The notes under the pieces are model-generated. The model had not been told where the DNA came from, did not search any database, and was given only the letters and a program-made list of their open reading frames with translations. The position numbers and the translations under genes were made by a program. From Clostridiales bacterium (GTDB taxonomy: Bacteria > Bacillota > Clostridia > DUOD01), in the NCBI GenBank assembly GCA_012838995.1, contig DUOD01000069.1:1-48699 (forward strand): a stretch of DNA of 48,699 nt. The letters are read 5' to 3'. Numbering within the stretch: position 1 is the stretch's first letter; every line of letters starts with the position of its first letter. Shown here piece by piece: positions 27,704 to 36,153 of this stretch.

Positions 27704-29095
27704 ATGGAGAATTTAACTCCAAAAAAAATAGTGGAAGAATTGGATAAATATATAGTAGGACAGCACAGTGCAAAGAAGTCTGTTGCCATAGCTTTAAGAA
27801 ATCGCTATAGAAGAAGTTTGTTGCCAAAGGATATAAGGGACGAAATAACTCCAAAAAACATAATAATGATCGGTCCCACCGGTGTAGGCAAAACAGAAAT
27901 AGCAAGGAGATTGGCTAAACTGGTAAAAGCACCCTTTATTAAGGTTGAAGCGACAAAGTTTACCGAGGTTGGGTATGTAGGCAGGGATGTGGAGTCAATG
28001 GTCCGGGATCTGGTAGAGGCTTCCATACGAATGGTAAAAAGTGAAAAAATAGAACAGGTTAAGGACAAAGCAAAGGTAATGGCAGAAAACAGGATAGTTG
28101 ATGAGTTGATGCCCTATAGAAAAAGGTCGACAGCGGCACGCAATCCATTAGAAATGTTCTTTGGCAGTACCGTAGATGGTCAGGCGAAGGAAGACAAAGA
28201 TGAGGAGATGGAAAAGAGACAAAAAAGGGCTGAAATTCTGGCAAAGCTTAGGCAGGGCCTATTGGAGGATACCTACATTGAAATAGAGGTGGAAGATACC
28301 AGCACTCCAACCATAGAAATGTTTACAGGTATGGGTACGGAAGAGATGAATATTAACATACAGGATATATTCGGAGGTTTGTTTCCAAAGAGAAAGAAAA
28401 AAAGGAAACTTACTATAAGGGAAGCCAGAAAAATTATCGAACAGGAAGAAGCCCAGAAGTTGATTGACATGGATGAGGTCATAAGCCAGGCTATTACCCG
28501 TGCCGAGCAGGACGGTATAATTTTTTTAGATGAAATTGATAAAATAGCCGGCAAGGAAATGGGTGCAGGACCGGATGTTTCCAGAGAAGGCGTACAAAGG
28601 GACATACTGCCCATAGTTGAGGGCAGTACGGTAATGACTAAATACGGACCGGTAAATACCGACTATATATTATTTATTGCGGCAGGGGCTTTTCATATTT
28701 CAAAGGTTTCGGACTTAATCCCCGAACTTCAAGGCAGGTTCCCTATAAGGGTGGAGTTGGACAGTTTATCCAAGGAGGATTTTAAGAATATATTGACTCA
28801 GCCGCAAAATGCAATAATCAAACAATATACGGCACTGCTACAAACCGAGGGCATAAACATCACTTTTACCGAAGATGCAATCGATGAAATAGCAGAAATT
28901 GCTTACCTAATCAACAGTACCCGTGAAAACATCGGAGCCAGGAGGCTTCATACCGTAATGGAAAAACTAATAGAAGACATCTCGTTCAATGCTCCGGATA
29001 TTGAACAAAAGGATATTAAAATAGACAGGGACTTTGTAAAAACCCATCTTAGGGAGAGTATCAAAGAAAACGATCTTAGCAGATTTATTCTATAA
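27704..29095 (+). CDS. hslU: HslU (ClpY) ATPase subunit
   Basis: HslU unfolds substrates for HslV. The 463-residue AAA+ protein begins with the [17 protein letters not shown] segment, has Walker [10 protein letters not shown] at 57-65 and Walker [10 protein letters not shown] near 274, a variable intermediate domain between them (about 110-230), and the C-terminal sensor-2 region [10 protein letters not shown] with the terminal LSRFIL tail that inserts into HslV. AAGGAGG precedes ATG 27704. The following region has lost the gene expected there (codY). Confidence 0.97.
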   Translation: MENLTPKKIVEELDKYIVGQHSAKKSVAIALRNRYRRSLLPKDIRDEITPKNIIMIGPTGVGKTEIARRLAKLVKAPFIKVEATKFTEVGYVGRDVESMVRDLVEASIRMVKSEKIEQVKDKAKVMAENRIVDELMPYRKRSTAARNPLEMFFGSTVDGQAKEDKDEEMEKRQKRAEILAKLRQGLLEDTYIEIEVEDTSTPTIEMFTGMGTEEMNINIQDIFGGLFPKRKKKRKLTIREARKIIEQEEAQKLIDMDEVISQAITRAEQDGIIFLDEIDKIAGKEMGAGPDVSREGVQRDILPIVEGSTVMTKYGPVNTDYILFIAAGAFHISKVSDLIPELQGRFPIRVELDSLSKEDFKNILTQPQNAIIKQYTALLQTEGINITFTEDAIDEIAEIAYLINSTRENIGARRLHTVMEKLIEDISFNAPDIEQKDIKIDRDFVKTHLRESIKENDLSRFIL

Positions 29096-29131
29096 TAATT
29101 TAAATTGATAAATAACGAGGAATAAAAAATT

Positions 29132-29378
29132 TTGACTGTTGCCAAAGTAAGGAGATTAAATAATATATTGCAAATTATCGCCGGTCAGCCAAGCCCAGTA
29201 AAATATGGCCAAAAAGCTTGTATAAGTGACGACCAAAAATATCTTTGCAGCTCAATATTGTAGTCACGGTTTCGGCAAAGAAGGGGGGTAAAGGGTTAGG
29301 GTTATCAATTGCCAACAGATCGGCCGATGAAGTATAACAATAATACCCGTTACAGTGGGTGCTTTAAAAAGGTTTTGA
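29132..29378 (+). pseudogene. codY: Decayed codY (GTP/branched-chain amino acid-sensing regulator)
   Basis: Three short reading frames occur in codY order. Frame 1 (29132-29260, then TAG) has KVRRLNNILQ and AGQPSPVKY, like the CodY N-terminus. Frame 2 (29254-29334, then TAA) has NIVVTVSAKKG and GKGLGLSIAN, like the CodY segment around NVYIVSRRGKILGYS. Frame 3 (29331-29375, then TGA) has SITIIPVTVGALKRF, like the TTIVPI..GERLG core of the GAF domain. About 50 codons between fragments 2 and 3 and the whole C-terminal helix-turn-helix are gone, apart from a possible nine-residue trace near 29403-29429. GAGG at 29117-29120 may be the old ribosome-binding site. The location between hslU and flgB is the usual codY site in Firmicutes. 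Similarity was judged by eye. Confidence 0.65.
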
Positions 29379-29393
29379 AAGCTTAAGCATAAT

Positions 29394-29420
29394 GTAAGTA
29401 CATCTTTGATTTGTATTTAC
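29394..29420 (+). repeat. Small inverted repeat in the codY remnant region
   Basis: GTAAGTACA (29394-29402) can pair with TGTATTTAC (29412-29420) over nine positions with one G-T pair and a 9-base loop. No direct T-run follows, so it is a weak terminator candidate at best. Confidence 0.4.
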
Positions 29421-29450
29421 AACGTTAAATGACAATTTTTTGTTTTTTAA

Positions 29451-29476
29451 TAATTAAAGTCGTTAATTAAAGTCGT
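29451..29476 (+). repeat. 13-bp perfect tandem repeat
   Basis: TAATTAAAGTCGT occurs twice head to tail (29451-29463 and 29464-29476). It could be replication slippage in decaying DNA or a paired protein-binding site; nothing in the sequence decides between them. Confidence 0.75.
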
Positions 29477-29498
29477 TCAAACAATAAAGGTTTATAAA

Positions 29499-29543
29499 AT
29501 TATTTAATAAAAAAGTAGCTCAGCTACTTTTTTATTAAATAAT
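29499..29543 (+). terminator. 22-bp bidirectional terminator palindrome
   Basis: Bases 29499-29520 are the perfect reverse complement of 29522-29543, with a GTAG-CTCAG-CTAC tip and A6/T6 tracts in the arms. It should stop transcription from hslU and the former codY, and isolates the flagellar operon. Confidence 0.85.
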
Positions 29544-29770
29544 ATGTATTCGGTTACATAATATATATACAGATAGTGACTTTATTGTAACTTTTTAATC
29601 ATTGATTTAAATTTTCAAAGAAAATAAATTTAGTAATTTAGCACTATACAATTATTGATACAAGGTCTTATATAATCTAATGTGATGGTATATATTGTTA
29701 TAGGCCTACATATTAAATAAAAAAACTATTAAATAAGGTTTTTGGTATTAATAAATAATAAACAAAATTT

Positions 29771-29835
29771 AAACCGTAAAAAAATGTTTTTGTCAATAGG
29801 CGAAATTAACATTTTTAAGTAAAATATAACGGTTT
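29771..29835 (+). promoter_or_regulatory. Nested inverted repeats upstream of flgB
   Basis: AAACCGT (29771-29777) is repeated in inverse as ACGGTTT (29829-29835), and inside it AAAAATGTT (29780-29788) pairs with AACATTTTT (29808-29816). The centre contains TTGTCA (29790-29795) without a good -10 at normal spacing. The symmetry lies 34 bases before the flgB start and could be an operator or leader hairpin. Confidence 0.35.
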
Positions 29836-29868
29836 TATTATGTTAATCTGTGAAAGGGAGGGTGTCAA

Positions 29869-30282
29869 TTGAACAGGCTCGATGGGCTAAGTTCCCTTAG
29901 TATACTTGAAAAAGCCTTGGACGCCAGCTGGTTGAGAAACGAAGCAATATCAAAAAATCTTTCCAATATAGACACTCCTGGATACAAAGCTGTTAATGTA
30001 AGGTTTGAAGAGGAATTAACCCGCGCCCTGGAAAGTTCCAGGCTTGAAGGCAAAAAAACAAGGGAAAAGCATATGCCGGTAGGTAAAGCAAAGATCAGTG
30101 GTATACAACCGAAGTTACAAAGAGACAATTCCACCAGCATGAGGCTGGATGGCAACAATGTTGACATAGATGCTGAAATGAGCAAACTAACCAAGAATAC
30201 TATTATGTATAATACATTATCCCAACAGATAAGCGGCGCATTAAATAAAATAAAATATGTAATTAATGAAGGGAGAAGATAG
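29869..30282 (+). CDS. flgB: Flagellar basal-body rod protein FlgB
   Basis: FlgB is a proximal rod subunit. The TTG at 29869 with GGGAGGG at 29856-29862 gives 137 residues. The N-terminal region holds the rod-protein motif EAISKNLSNIDTPGYKA, and the C-terminal half has DIDAEMSKLTKNTIMYN. It is the first gene of the flagellar cluster. The stop is two bases before the flgC start. Confidence 0.95.
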   Translation: MNRLDGLSSLSILEKALDASWLRNEAISKNLSNIDTPGYKAVNVRFEEELTRALESSRLEGKKTREKHMPVGKAKISGIQPKLQRDNSTSMRLDGNNVDIDAEMSKLTKNTIMYNTLSQQISGALNKIKYVINEGRR

Positions 30283-30284
30283 CC

Positions 30285-30716
30285 TTGGGAGTATTTTCCG
30301 CTATAGATATTAGTACCTCCGGGCTAACCGCCCAAAGATTCAGAATGGACGTAATTTCTCAAAACATTGCCAACGTAAATACCATAAATGCATCGAACGG
30401 TCAGCCCTATAGAAGGCGAGTAGTCGTTTTTGAGGAGGATAATACAGGACAATCCTTTGACAGTGTATTGTCTAAGAAAATGGGTAATACCGGGGTTAGG
30501 GTTTCGGCGGTTGTTGAGGATAACCGGCCTTTTAAAAGGATATACGAACCCGGACATCCTTATGCAGATGAACAAGGGTATGTCGATCTACCTAATGTGG
30601 ATATTCTAAATGAAATGGTGGATATGTTATCAGCCACCAGATCCTATGAAGCAAATATAACAGCTATAAACGCCTATAAAAATATATGTTTAAAAGCCCT
30701 TGAAATAGGGAGATAA
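30285..30716 (+). CDS. flgC: Flagellar basal-body rod protein FlgC
   Basis: FlgC is another proximal rod subunit exported through the flagellar type III system. TTG 30285, preceded by GGGAGAAG at 30271-30278, gives 143 residues. The N-terminal motif SGLTAQRFRMDVISQNIANVN and the C-terminal NEMVDMLSATRSYEANITAI are the axial-protein ends that form the coiled-coil zone of the rod. Confidence 0.96.
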   Translation: MGVFSAIDISTSGLTAQRFRMDVISQNIANVNTINASNGQPYRRRVVVFEEDNTGQSFDSVLSKKMGNTGVRVSAVVEDNRPFKRIYEPGHPYADEQGYVDLPNVDILNEMVDMLSATRSYEANITAINAYKNICLKALEIGR

Positions 30717-30727
30717 TGGAGGTAATT

Positions 30728-31021
30728 ATGAATATCGAAAGCATTAGTGGACAAGCAGGACTGCGAATTGAAAATAGTGTTGTCGGCAAGAAAGCAGGCA
30801 GTGGCACCTTTGAAGAGTTGTTAAAACAAGGGTTAGAAAAGGTTGATCAGTTACAAAAGCAAAGTGAAAACTCCAACATACTTCTTGCATCTGGTCAAAT
30901 TGACAGCATACATAGGGTGATGATAGACGCAGAAAAGGCAAATATAGCCCTTCAGCTTACCGTACAAATACGAAATAAAATTATAGAAGCATATAACGAA
31001 ATTATGAGGATGCAAATATAG
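30728..31021 (+). CDS. fliE: Flagellar hook-basal body protein FliE
   Basis: FliE joins the MS ring to the rod. ATG 30728 with GGAGGT at 30718-30723 gives 97 residues, the usual size; an in-frame ATG at 30716 would place the ribosome-binding site inside the gene. The C-terminal part SIHRVMIDAEKANIALQLTVQIRNKIIEAYNEIMRMQI (shown as family similarity only in its parts VMIDAEKAN and AYNEIMRMQI) is typical of FliE. Confidence 0.95.
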   Translation: MNIESISGQAGLRIENSVVGKKAGSGTFEELLKQGLEKVDQLQKQSENSNILLASGQIDSIHRVMIDAEKANIALQLTVQIRNKIIEAYNEIMRMQI

Positions 31022-31051
31022 TTTTGTTCAGCGTAGGAAAGAGGTGCGGTA

Positions 31052-32599
31052 ATGGGGGAGAGTTTAAAAAAAATACAGTTGCAGTTTAATGAGTTTTGGG
31101 AGGCATTGGACAAAAGGAAAAAAATCACCTTAATTATTGTTTTAGCGTTGGTGATATGCGGGATTGTCATACTGGGTGTTAGCCTGGGAAAAGAAGAATA
31201 TGTGGTGTTATACAGTGGGCTGGAATTGAAGGAGGCCGGAGAAATAACACAAAAACTTGACGAGATGCAGATAAAATGGAAAAGTGATGCCACCGGAACG
31301 ACTATTTACGTGCCTAAAGAGCAAGAGGGCACTGTCAGAATGCAGCTGTCAACTCAAGGCTACCCCGCAAGCGGGTTTAATTATGATATGTTTTTCCAGA
31401 ATATAGAATTCGGTACAACCGATTATGAGAAACGAAAGATATTTATCTTTCAATTGCAAGACAGACTGGAAAACTCGATAAAAACAATAAATGGGGTTAA
31501 AAACGCAGTAGTAACAATTAACATGCAAGAGGAAGATGATTTTGTCATCCAAACGGAAACACAACCTACTACTGCTTCAGTTTTGTTGGATCTTGAACAA
31601 GGCGTGGAACTGGAAGCCAACCAAATTAAGGGTATTGAGGAACTGGTAGCAAAGAGTGTGAAGGGTTTACAACCGGAAAATATCACCATTATAGACAGTA
31701 ATGCCAATATATTAACGGCAGAAGCAAGAGATGATAGCGGACTGATAACCCACCAATTGGCTCTGGAAGAAAAGGTACATTCAAGACTGCAAAAACAATT
31801 GTTAGATTTATTACAACCTGTTTTCGGTCATGACAGGGTATTGGTGGCAGTAAATGTAAAATTGGATTTTGACAAACAATCCACCGAAAGTATAAGGTTT
31901 GAACCCGTAGTTGATGATGAAGGCATAATAGTAAGCATACAGGATCTTAGGGAACATGTAAATAGCGTGGGCGCAGCCGGTGTGCCTGGAGCCGATGCCA
32001 ATGCAGATCCGGTTGAATACCCGGAAATTGAAGGCGGAGATTCCGAGTACCAAAAAAGAGACAGGATAATTAACTATGAAGTTAATGAAATAAAGGAACA
32101 GATAGAAAAGGCCCAAGGCCAGATTAAGGATTTATCGGTTTCCATTGTTATTGACGAAGAAGTTTTGGATGCGCAGGGAGAAGAAAAGGTAAGAGAATTG
32201 GTAGCAATGGCTTGTGGCATTGATGAAGAACTGGTAAGCGTCCAGGGTATGCCCTTTAGTACTAAATCATTAGAGGAACAGATAAGGGATGCTCTTGACA
32301 AAGAGGACTTGGGTATGAGAGAAACAACAAGAAATTTTATGTACATAGGTGGAATAATTTTACTTGTTATTATTGGTATAGTAGTGGTCAGAAGGGTTCT
32401 TAAGGGTAAGGAAAGGGAATTGGACGGCACTTTTGAAGGGCCGGCGGTCGAAGAAACAGCTGCTGCGGTGAAAGAACTTCAAGAACTTGATATTCAGGAG
32501 GATGAAAAAGCGGAAATCAGAAAACAGCTTGATAGATTTATAGATCAAAAACCTGAGGCTGTTGCACAATTATTAAGAACATGGCTATCGGAGGATTAG
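31052..32599 (+). CDS. fliF: Flagellar MS-ring protein FliF
   Basis: FliF forms the membrane MS ring, the base of the flagellum. The 515-residue protein has a transmembrane helix at about 26-45 (LIIVLALVICGIVILG), ring-building motif regions in the periplasmic part (TEARDDSGLITHQL near 227), and a second helix near 430-450 (GGIILLVIIGIVVV) with a cytoplasmic C-terminal tail that contacts FliG. GAGGTGCGG precedes ATG 31052. Confidence 0.97.
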   Translation: MGESLKKIQLQFNEFWEALDKRKKITLIIVLALVICGIVILGVSLGKEEYVVLYSGLELKEAGEITQKLDEMQIKWKSDATGTTIYVPKEQEGTVRMQLSTQGYPASGFNYDMFFQNIEFGTTDYEKRKIFIFQLQDRLENSIKTINGVKNAVVTINMQEEDDFVIQTETQPTTASVLLDLEQGVELEANQIKGIEELVAKSVKGLQPENITIIDSNANILTAEARDDSGLITHQLALEEKVHSRLQKQLLDLLQPVFGHDRVLVAVNVKLDFDKQSTESIRFEPVVDDEGIIVSIQDLREHVNSVGAAGVPGADANADPVEYPEIEGGDSEYQKRDRIINYEVNEIKEQIEKAQGQIKDLSVSIVIDEEVLDAQGEEKVRELVAMACGIDEELVSVQGMPFSTKSLEEQIRDALDKEDLGMRETTRNFMYIGGIILLVIIGIVVVRRVLKGKERELDGTFEGPAVEETAAAVKELQELDIQEDEKAEIRKQLDRFIDQKPEAVAQLLRTWLSED

Positions 32600-32611
32600 G
32601 AGTGATAGAGG

Positions 32612-33625
32612 ATGCATAGAAAAAAAGGGGTGATTTCTGGCCGGGAAAAGGCAGCGATTTTGCTGATAACTTTGGGTCCGGACAAATCGGCTAAAATTTT
32701 TAAACACCTGCAAGAAGATGAAATTGAGCAACTAACCCTTGAAATTGCCAATATCAATAAAGTTGATGCTGAGACCATGGACAAAGTAGTTGATGAATTT
32801 TATCAAATATGTTTGGCGCAGGATTACATTTCCCAGGGCGGGATTAGCTATGCAAAGGATATTCTTGAAAAGGCCTTGGGAAGTCAGAAGGCTTTGGAAT
32901 TGATTAATAGGCTGACGGCGTCTTTGCAGGTAAGACCCTTTGATTTCGTAAGAAAGGCAGATCCCAACCAAATATTGAATTTTATACAGAATGAGCATCC
33001 TCAAACTATAGCACTTATTTTATCGTTTTTAAATCCTAGTCAAGCTGCTGTCATATTATCAGGATTGCCTTCTGAAAAGCAAACCGATGTTGCTAAAAGA
33101 ATTGCATTGATGGATAGAACTTCACCCGAGATAATAAAAGAAGTGGAGGGGGTACTGGAGAAAAAGCTTTCCACTTTGGTAACGGCCGACTATACTTCAA
33201 CGGGTGGCATACAATCCATAGTAGATATACTTAATTCCGTGGATCGCGGTACCGAAAGAAACATTATAGAAACCTTGGAGATACAAGACAGTGAGTTGGC
33301 TGAAGAAATTAAGAGAAGGATGTTTGTATTTGAAGATATAATCAACTTGGATAACAGATCAATACAAAGATTCTTGCGTGAAGTTGATAATAAGGATTTG
33401 GCTTTGGCCTTGAAGGGGTCAAGCGAAGACGTGAGCAATCTGATTTACGAAAACATGTCAAAGAGACTGCAGGAAATGATAAAAGAGGATATAGAGTATA
33501 TGGGCCCTGTAAGATTGAAGGACGTGGAGGAAGCACAACAAAGAATTGTAAATATCATTAGAAAGCTTGAGGATGCGGGAGAGATAATAATTGCTAGGGG
33601 CGGAGGAGATGAGTTAATTGTCTAA
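32612..33625 (+). CDS. fliG: Flagellar motor switch protein FliG
   Basis: FliG is the rotor protein on which the stator acts. The 337-residue protein has the N-terminal FliF-binding domain, the EHPQT motif at 128-132 in the middle domain, and the charged C-terminal domain (NLDNRSIQRFLREVDNKDLA) that meets MotA. GATAGAGG precedes ATG 32612. The last bases overlap the fliH start by eight. Confidence 0.97.
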   Translation: MHRKKGVISGREKAAILLITLGPDKSAKIFKHLQEDEIEQLTLEIANINKVDAETMDKVVDEFYQICLAQDYISQGGISYAKDILEKALGSQKALELINRLTASLQVRPFDFVRKADPNQILNFIQNEHPQTIALILSFLNPSQAAVILSGLPSEKQTDVAKRIALMDRTSPEIIKEVEGVLEKKLSTLVTADYTSTGGIQSIVDILNSVDRGTERNIIETLEIQDSELAEEIKRRMFVFEDIINLDNRSIQRFLREVDNKDLALALKGSSEDVSNLIYENMSKRLQEMIKEDIEYMGPVRLKDVEEAQQRIVNIIRKLEDAGEIIIARGGGDELIV

Positions 33626-34394
33626 CGTATTAAAGGCGTGTCGTATTAGCCTGAGTTATTCCCAGCCTTTTTTGGCAAAATACCCAGATGAAAATATCAA
33701 TGAGAGGTATGATGTTGAAAAAAACAGGGGTAAGAATAAACAAAAGGATAGCATTGTTATCCCAGCGTTACAACTGGAAAAGGAACGCATAATTGGTGAG
33801 GCCAAGCTTGAAGCGGAAAAAATTATAAAGGGCGCCCAGGCACAGGCGGAACAAATACGACAAGAGGCCTATGATTCAGGTTATAAAACCGGGTATGAAA
33901 AGGGTAAGGACACAGGATTTACCGAGGGAAAACAGCAATCAAAGGCCGAATATGAAGAATTGTTATCGCAAGTTTTGAAACAAAAAGCCGATATGGAAAA
34001 ACAAAGAATAGAAATGTTACAAAACGCTGAAGAAGAGATAGTCACTTTGGCTTTGTCAGTAGCTAAAAAAATAGTGCATAGCGAATTGGATTTACGACCT
34101 GAAAAAATCCTGGCGATGGTCAGGTATGCGATAGATGAATGTAATGCAGATGGGAAGAAGGTTTTAAAGGTAAGTCCCAAGGACTACGATGAGATTATAA
34201 AAAACAAAAATGCACTGGGTCTTTCTGTGGATCACGAGGAGGAACTGATTATACAAAAGGATGACCGGCTAAGCAGGGGCGATTGTATCGTAGAATCAGA
34301 CTTTGGGATAGTGGATGCAAAAATAGATACTCAGCTGCAAATAATCAAAGAATCCTTTGCAGACGCTGGTGTTGGGAGAAGTTATGAAACTTGA
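33618..34394 (+). CDS. fliH: Flagellar assembly protein FliH
   Basis: FliH regulates the export ATPase FliI and links it to the export apparatus. TTG 33618, with GGAGGAG at 33602-33608, gives 258 residues and overlaps fliG by eight bases. The protein is charged, with a coiled-coil middle including the glycine-repeat-like GYKTGYEKGKDTGFTEGK, and a conserved C-terminal part (KIVHSELDLRPEKILAMV). The stop overlaps the fliI start. Confidence 0.93.
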   Translation: MSNVLKACRISLSYSQPFLAKYPDENINERYDVEKNRGKNKQKDSIVIPALQLEKERIIGEAKLEAEKIIKGAQAQAEQIRQEAYDSGYKTGYEKGKDTGFTEGKQQSKAEYEELLSQVLKQKADMEKQRIEMLQNAEEEIVTLALSVAKKIVHSELDLRPEKILAMVRYAIDECNADGKKVLKVSPKDYDEIIKNKNALGLSVDHEEELIIQKDDRLSRGDCIVESDFGIVDAKIDTQLQIIKESFADAGVGRSYET

Positions 34395-35697
34395 TGTCAA
34401 TAAATACCTTGATATATTAAAGGATACAAAAAGGGTAAAAGAAATTGGTAGGGTGTGTAAGACCATAGGCCTTACCATCGAGTCAAAAGGACCGCCGGTA
34501 TCCATCGGTGAAATTTGCAAGGTATATGTTGACGGCGGAAAGAAGTATAAATTGGCAGAGGTGGTAGGGTTTAGGGACAACAATGTAATTTTGATGCCCT
34601 TGGGAGACATGGAGAAGATCGGCCAGGGAAATTTGGTTGTAGCCACCAATAAGCCCTTGACGGTACGGGTGGGGATGGACTTGATGGGTAGGGTTTTGGA
34701 CGGCTTGGGAAATCCCATTGATAATAAGGGGCAGATAAAAGGAGATGAATACTATCCGATTAACAACCAATCTCCCCATCCCCTTTTACGTAAAAGGATA
34801 GATACGCCGCTGGAAGTGGGTATAAAAGCCATTGACGGATTGTTGACATGTGGCAAAGGCCAGCGGGTAGGTATTTTTTCGGGCAGTGGCGTAGGAAAAA
34901 GTACGTTGCTGGGTATGATGGCCCGAAACTCCAGTGCTGATGTTAATGTTATCGGATTAATAGGTGAGAGGGGTAGGGAAGTTAGGGAGTTTATTGAAAA
35001 TGATCTTAAGGAAGATGGTTTAAAAAGGTCCGTTGTGGTGGTGGCTACTTCCGATCAACCTGCCCTTATAAGGATAAAGAGTGCCCTATTGGCTACTACA
35101 ATAGCCGAATATTTTAGAGATAAAGGTAAGGACGTATTGCTTTTGATGGATTCAGTCACAAGATATGCCATGGCCCAAAGGGAAGTGGGTTTGGCAGCGG
35201 GCGAGCCCCCTGTTTCCAGGGGATATACACCGTCGGTATTTGCATCTCTGCCAAAGCTCCTTGAACGGGCCGGAACATCGGAAAAGGGTACAATAACGGG
35301 TTTATATACCGTACTTGTTGACGGAGATGATATGAATGAACCTATTACCGACAGTGTAAGGGGTATACTGGATGGACATATTGTGCTGTCAAGGAAGATA
35401 GCATCAAGGAACCACTTTCCTGCGATAGATGTTTTGGCCAGCATCAGTAGGGTTATGAAGGATATCATATCAAAGGAGCACAATGAACTGGCCAGCAAAA
35501 TAAAGGATATAATGGCAAGGTTTGCGGAAATAGAGGACCTGGTAAATATAGGTGCGTATACAAAAGGGAAAAATGAAAAAATGGATTACTGCATAGAAAA
35601 AATGGATTATATAAACGATTTTCTGAAACAGGGTATTGATGATTCGGTATCCTTTGAGGAAACGTTATCACTTATGAAAAACATACTGAACGGGTGA
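34384..35697 (+). CDS. fliI: Flagellum-specific ATPase FliI
   Basis: FliI powers early steps of flagellar protein export. From ATG 34384, with GGGAGAA at 34374-34380, it has 437 residues; an earlier in-frame ATG at 34357 would lie deep in fliH. Walker A FSGSGVGKST is near 164-173, VVVATSDQPALIR and LLLMDSVTRYAMAQREVGLA follow, as in the F1-ATPase beta family. It overlaps fliH by 11 bases. Confidence 0.97.
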   Translation: MKLDVNKYLDILKDTKRVKEIGRVCKTIGLTIESKGPPVSIGEICKVYVDGGKKYKLAEVVGFRDNNVILMPLGDMEKIGQGNLVVATNKPLTVRVGMDLMGRVLDGLGNPIDNKGQIKGDEYYPINNQSPHPLLRKRIDTPLEVGIKAIDGLLTCGKGQRVGIFSGSGVGKSTLLGMMARNSSADVNVIGLIGERGREVREFIENDLKEDGLKRSVVVVATSDQPALIRIKSALLATTIAEYFRDKGKDVLLLMDSVTRYAMAQREVGLAAGEPPVSRGYTPSVFASLPKLLERAGTSEKGTITGLYTVLVDGDDMNEPITDSVRGILDGHIVLSRKIASRNHFPAIDVLASISRVMKDIISKEHNELASKIKDIMARFAEIEDLVNIGAYTKGKNEKMDYCIEKMDYINDFLKQGIDDSVSFEETLSLMKNILNG

Positions 35698-35704
35698 ACC
35701 AACC

Positions 35705-36145
35705 ATGGCCTTTAAATATAGATATCAAAAACTGCTGGACCTGAAGATAAGCGAAGAAAGCAGCAAAAAGTTGGAGATAGCACAGGTTTCGAGCAAACTG
35801 GCCGAAGAAATGAACAAACTAAAGGAAATCCTAGACAAAAAGCAAAATTTTTTGCAGGAGTACAGGCAAAAAGTCAGCGGCACCATAGATTTACCCTATA
35901 CCATTGATTGTTCATATTTTATGAGAATGATAAGGGATATACAAAGACGCCAGCAACAGATAATTTATTCTTTGGAAACTGAGCTTGAAGGGCTTAGAAG
36001 GGAATTATTGGACATTATAAAAGAGAAGAAGAAACATGAAAAACTAAGAGAAAAGGATTACCAGCATTATTTATACGAATCTTCAAGGATTGCAGAAAAA
36101 CTGGTAGATGATTTAGTATCCTATAAAAACGCGGTAAAAATGTAG
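35705..36145 (+). CDS. fliJ: Flagellar export chaperone FliJ
   Basis: FliJ acts with FliH and FliI in export and is a two-helix coiled coil. The 146-residue product is highly charged with no predicted globular domain, starts MAFKYRYQKLLDLK like other FliJ proteins, and lies directly after fliI. The ribosome-binding site is weak (GGGTGA overlapping the fliI stop), which suggests coupling. Identification depends on position as well as the N-terminus. Confidence 0.88.
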   Translation: MAFKYRYQKLLDLKISEESSKKLEIAQVSSKLAEEMNKLKEILDKKQNFLQEYRQKVSGTIDLPYTIDCSYFMRMIRDIQRRQQQIIYSLETELEGLRRELLDIIKEKKKHEKLREKDYQHYLYESSRIAEKLVDDLVSYKNAVKM

Positions 36146-36153
36146 AGTATTAG

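Larger units (their letters stand above)
29379..29868 (+). other. AT-rich non-coding region before the flagellar operon
   Basis: No reading frame of useful length or RNA gene was recognised here. Visible elements are a small hairpin (29394-29420), a 13-bp tandem duplication (29451-29476), a long terminator palindrome (29499-29543) and nested inverted repeats just before flgB (29771-29835). I could not identify a convincing sigma-A or sigma-D promoter. I looked for a c-di-GMP riboswitch, which precedes the flagellar operon in some Clostridia, and did not see its conserved core. Confidence 0.6.

Noticed and set aside
29499-29543. A miniature inverted-repeat mobile element.
   Set aside because: The palindrome is only 45 bases with a terminator-like tip and tracts, and no target-site duplication or second copy was seen.
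29785-29820. Sigma-A or sigma-D promoter just before flgB.
   Set aside because: TTGTCA at 29790 has no good -10 at 16-18 bases, and no TAAA-15-GCCGATAA-type sequence was found.
29379-29868. c-di-GMP (GEMM) riboswitch before the flagellar operon, as in C. difficile.
   Set aside because: The conserved core bases and pairing of that riboswitch were not found.
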